Positions 31,413 through 32,889 of a DNA stretch of 32,889 nt are shown here, in pieces. Each line of letters starts with the position of its first letter. Position 1 is the stretch's first letter. The DNA is taken from positions 1 to 32,889 of the forward strand of contig MFYT01000074.1 in assembly GCA_001789205.1 (NCBI GenBank), given 5' to 3'. A program made the position numbers and the translations under genes. The notes under the pieces are model-generated. The model ran no database searches and had not been told where the DNA came from. It saw only the letters and a program-made list of their open reading frames with translations. The stretch comes from Candidatus Raymondbacteria bacterium RIFOXYA2_FULL_49_16. Lineage in GTDB: Bacteria; Fibrobacterota; OXYB2-FULL-49-7; XYB2-FULL-49-35.

Positions 31413-32738
31413 ATGAATAGAAAAATAGACGAATATCTTTTAAATTGGAAAAATAAAAAAGATAGAAAAGTCCTGTTACTCAGGGGAGCAAGACAGGTTG
31501 GGAAAACCTATTCCATCAGAGAACTTGGAAAACGTTTCGACCATTACCTGGAAGTAAACTTTGAGGAGAACAAGGAGGTAAAAACCTTCTTTTCCGGCTC
31601 CCTTGATCCCGTCTCCATTATTGAAAAACTGATCCCTTATTTTGGTGTGCCAATCCTACCCGGAAAGACACTGCTATTTTTGGACGAGATACAGGCATGT
31701 CCCGATGCGCTTCGCGCTTTGCGGTTTTTTCATGAGAAGCTTCCCGAACTCCATGTTGTGGCAGCGGGCTCCCTGCTTGAATTCGCTTTGGAAGAAATCC
31801 CATCTTTTGGCGTTGGTCGTATTGAAATGCTTTTCATGTATCCCATGAATTTTATTGAATTCCTGGGAGCAACGGAAAATGAATACCTTGTGTCCGCGGT
31901 TGAAGGAGCGAGTCCGGCAAAACCTCTGGAGGAAGCAATCCACGGTAAACTTCTAGACCGGTTCAAGATATACCAGATGGTCGGTGGTTTACCCGAAACG
32001 GTTTCTGATTTCAGGGAAAACCGAGATGTCCGGGCGTGTCAGCAGATTACTGCCGCGCATATCAATACGCTCGAGTCGGATTTCACGAAGTATAAAAAGC
32101 GGGCCCCGGTCATTAAACTTCAGGAGACCTTTCGCGCTATAAGCCGGCAGGCTGGTGGAAAATTTAAATTCTCAAACATTGTCGAAGGCGCCTCTTCGCA
32201 CGGATATCGGGAGGCGCTTGAGCTTCTGATCCAGGCCGGACTTGGCCAGAAGGTGTTCCACACAGCGGCTCGGGGAATTCCGCTGGGCGCCCAGATGGAT
32301 ATCCGGAAATTTAAGGCATTGCCGTTTGATCTGGGTGTCCACCAGATGCTCATGGGTCTTGATTTATCCCGCCAGGTGGTGGCCGCACCCATAGATATGA
32401 TTAATAAGGGGAATCTTGCGGAGATTTCCGCTGGCCTGGAAATTATCACCGGCAACCCGCCGTGGCTCAGGCCACAGCTTTTCTACTGGCATCGGGAGTC
32501 ACCGGGAAGCAGCGCAGAGGTGGATTATGTGGTGCAATACGGCGAGAAAATAATCCCCGCTGAGGTCAAGGCCGGGACCAAAGGCCAAATGCAGAGCTTG
32601 CATTTGTTTCTGGAAGAACGGAACCTCGGCAGGGGTGTCCGTTTCTCGCAGGAAAATTTCAGCGTTTATGGGAGGATAATGACCATCCCAATTTACGCCG
32701 CTTCCCTTGCAGGAAAGATTTTATCGTCTGAAGTATAA
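31413..32738 (+). CDS. AAA_14 / DUF4143 family ATPase
   Basis: This is a 441-residue cytoplasmic ATPase. The N-terminal AAA_14 domain has Walker A GARQVGKT (residues about 25-32) and Walker B LLFLDEIQ, with the sensor stretch VVAAGSLLEFAL. The C-terminal DUF4143 part contains YQMVGGLPE and a nuclease-like SSAEVDYVV ... IIPAEVKAG (Asp, then Glu-x-Lys), a pattern seen widely in this family; whether it cuts DNA is unknown. Such genes are common, mobile and often found alone at genome break points. It is unrelated in style to the secreted run, has no clear Shine-Dalgarno, and lies beyond a palindromic spacer next to a truncated gene, which suggests a separate arrival. Confidence 0.93.
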   Translation: MNRKIDEYLLNWKNKKDRKVLLLRGARQVGKTYSIRELGKRFDHYLEVNFEENKEVKTFFSGSLDPVSIIEKLIPYFGVPILPGKTLLFLDEIQACPDALRALRFFHEKLPELHVVAAGSLLEFALEEIPSFGVGRIEMLFMYPMNFIEFLGATENEYLVSAVEGASPAKPLEEAIHGKLLDRFKIYQMVGGLPETVSDFRENRDVRACQQITAAHINTLESDFTKYKKRAPVIKLQETFRAISRQAGGKFKFSNIVEGASSHGYREALELLIQAGLGQKVFHTAARGIPLGAQMDIRKFKALPFDLGVHQMLMGLDLSRQVVAAPIDMINKGNLAEISAGLEIITGNPPWLRPQLFYWHRESPGSSAEVDYVVQYGEKIIPAEVKAGTKGQMQSLHLFLEERNLGRGVRFSQENFSVYGRIMTIPIYAASLAGKILSSEV

Positions 32739-32889
32739 TTGATAAGCATTTTGATTTTCCGATTCGTGATGTGTCGAGATGTACACTGCAAGGCGAATTT
32801 TGTTCCGGCATTCGATAAAGCCCCCCCGTTTTCCTCTCTCCGCATCCAAATTCGGCCTCCTCGTCAAGAAAATAACCCTTCCAGACTTC
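32739..32889. other. Right-edge noncoding stretch
   Basis: I see no gene, clear promoter or terminator in these 151 bases; a run of seven C residues followed by GTTTTCC occurs near 32821. Confidence 0.5.

Overview
The window is about 51% GC by eye. It looks like part of a genome from the FCB group (Fibrobacterota or a related candidate phylum). The main clue is that 13 predicted exported proteins end in an 80-95 residue C-terminal module of the type IX secretion / FlgD-Ig-like kind: a PNPFNPxTxI-like motif, then an IYDxxGKxV strand, then (L)PSGxYxV, then a terminal KRxxLLK-like strand. Assignment to a phylum is inference. There is no rRNA, tRNA, CRISPR array, insertion sequence or phage gene in the window.

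Layout. (1) Positions 1-2117, minus strand: a cytoplasmic sigma-54-dependent activator running off the left edge. It has a PAS domain, a concanavalin/LamG-like beta-sandwich, a coiled coil and an AAA+ domain with GAFTGA. (2) Positions 2118-2247: an AT-rich divergent control region with a correctly spaced sigma-54 promoter core (TGGC at 2199, TTGC at 2210) pointing away from the activator. (3) Positions 2248-31125, plus strand: an uninterrupted co-directional run of 22 genes with short gaps (largest about 280 bp). It opens with a 70-residue cytoplasmic protein. Nearly all the rest are exported: two multidomain SGNH esterases, an alpha/beta hydrolase, a seven-bladed propeller, a parallel beta-helix protein, a transglutaminase-like protein, a Tat-exported DUF362 protein, four copies of an unrecognised family of about 490 residues, two near-identical small Cys-rich proteins, and a DUF6599-like protein with a Cys/TM/basic C-terminal tag. 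(4) The distal part (25122-30816) has no C-terminal sorting modules and carries enzymes: a membrane-anchored amidohydrolase, an FMN reductase overlapping a GH38 alpha-mannosidase-like enzyme, a CBM9-like protein and an exported flavodoxin-like protein. (5) The run ends in a truncated beta-helix gene at 30886. After a GC-rich palindromic spacer comes an unrelated AAA_14/DUF4143 ATPase (31413-32738).

How it may work together (inference). A soluble sensor-activator may switch on, through sigma-54 polymerase, a block of surface or secreted proteins built around carbohydrate deacylation, glycan hydrolysis and adhesion or binding. The repeated 490-residue family is the signature component. This resembles a polysaccharide-utilisation or surface-organelle locus in logic, but it has none of the usual SusC/SusD genes and none of the type IX secretion machinery inside the window.
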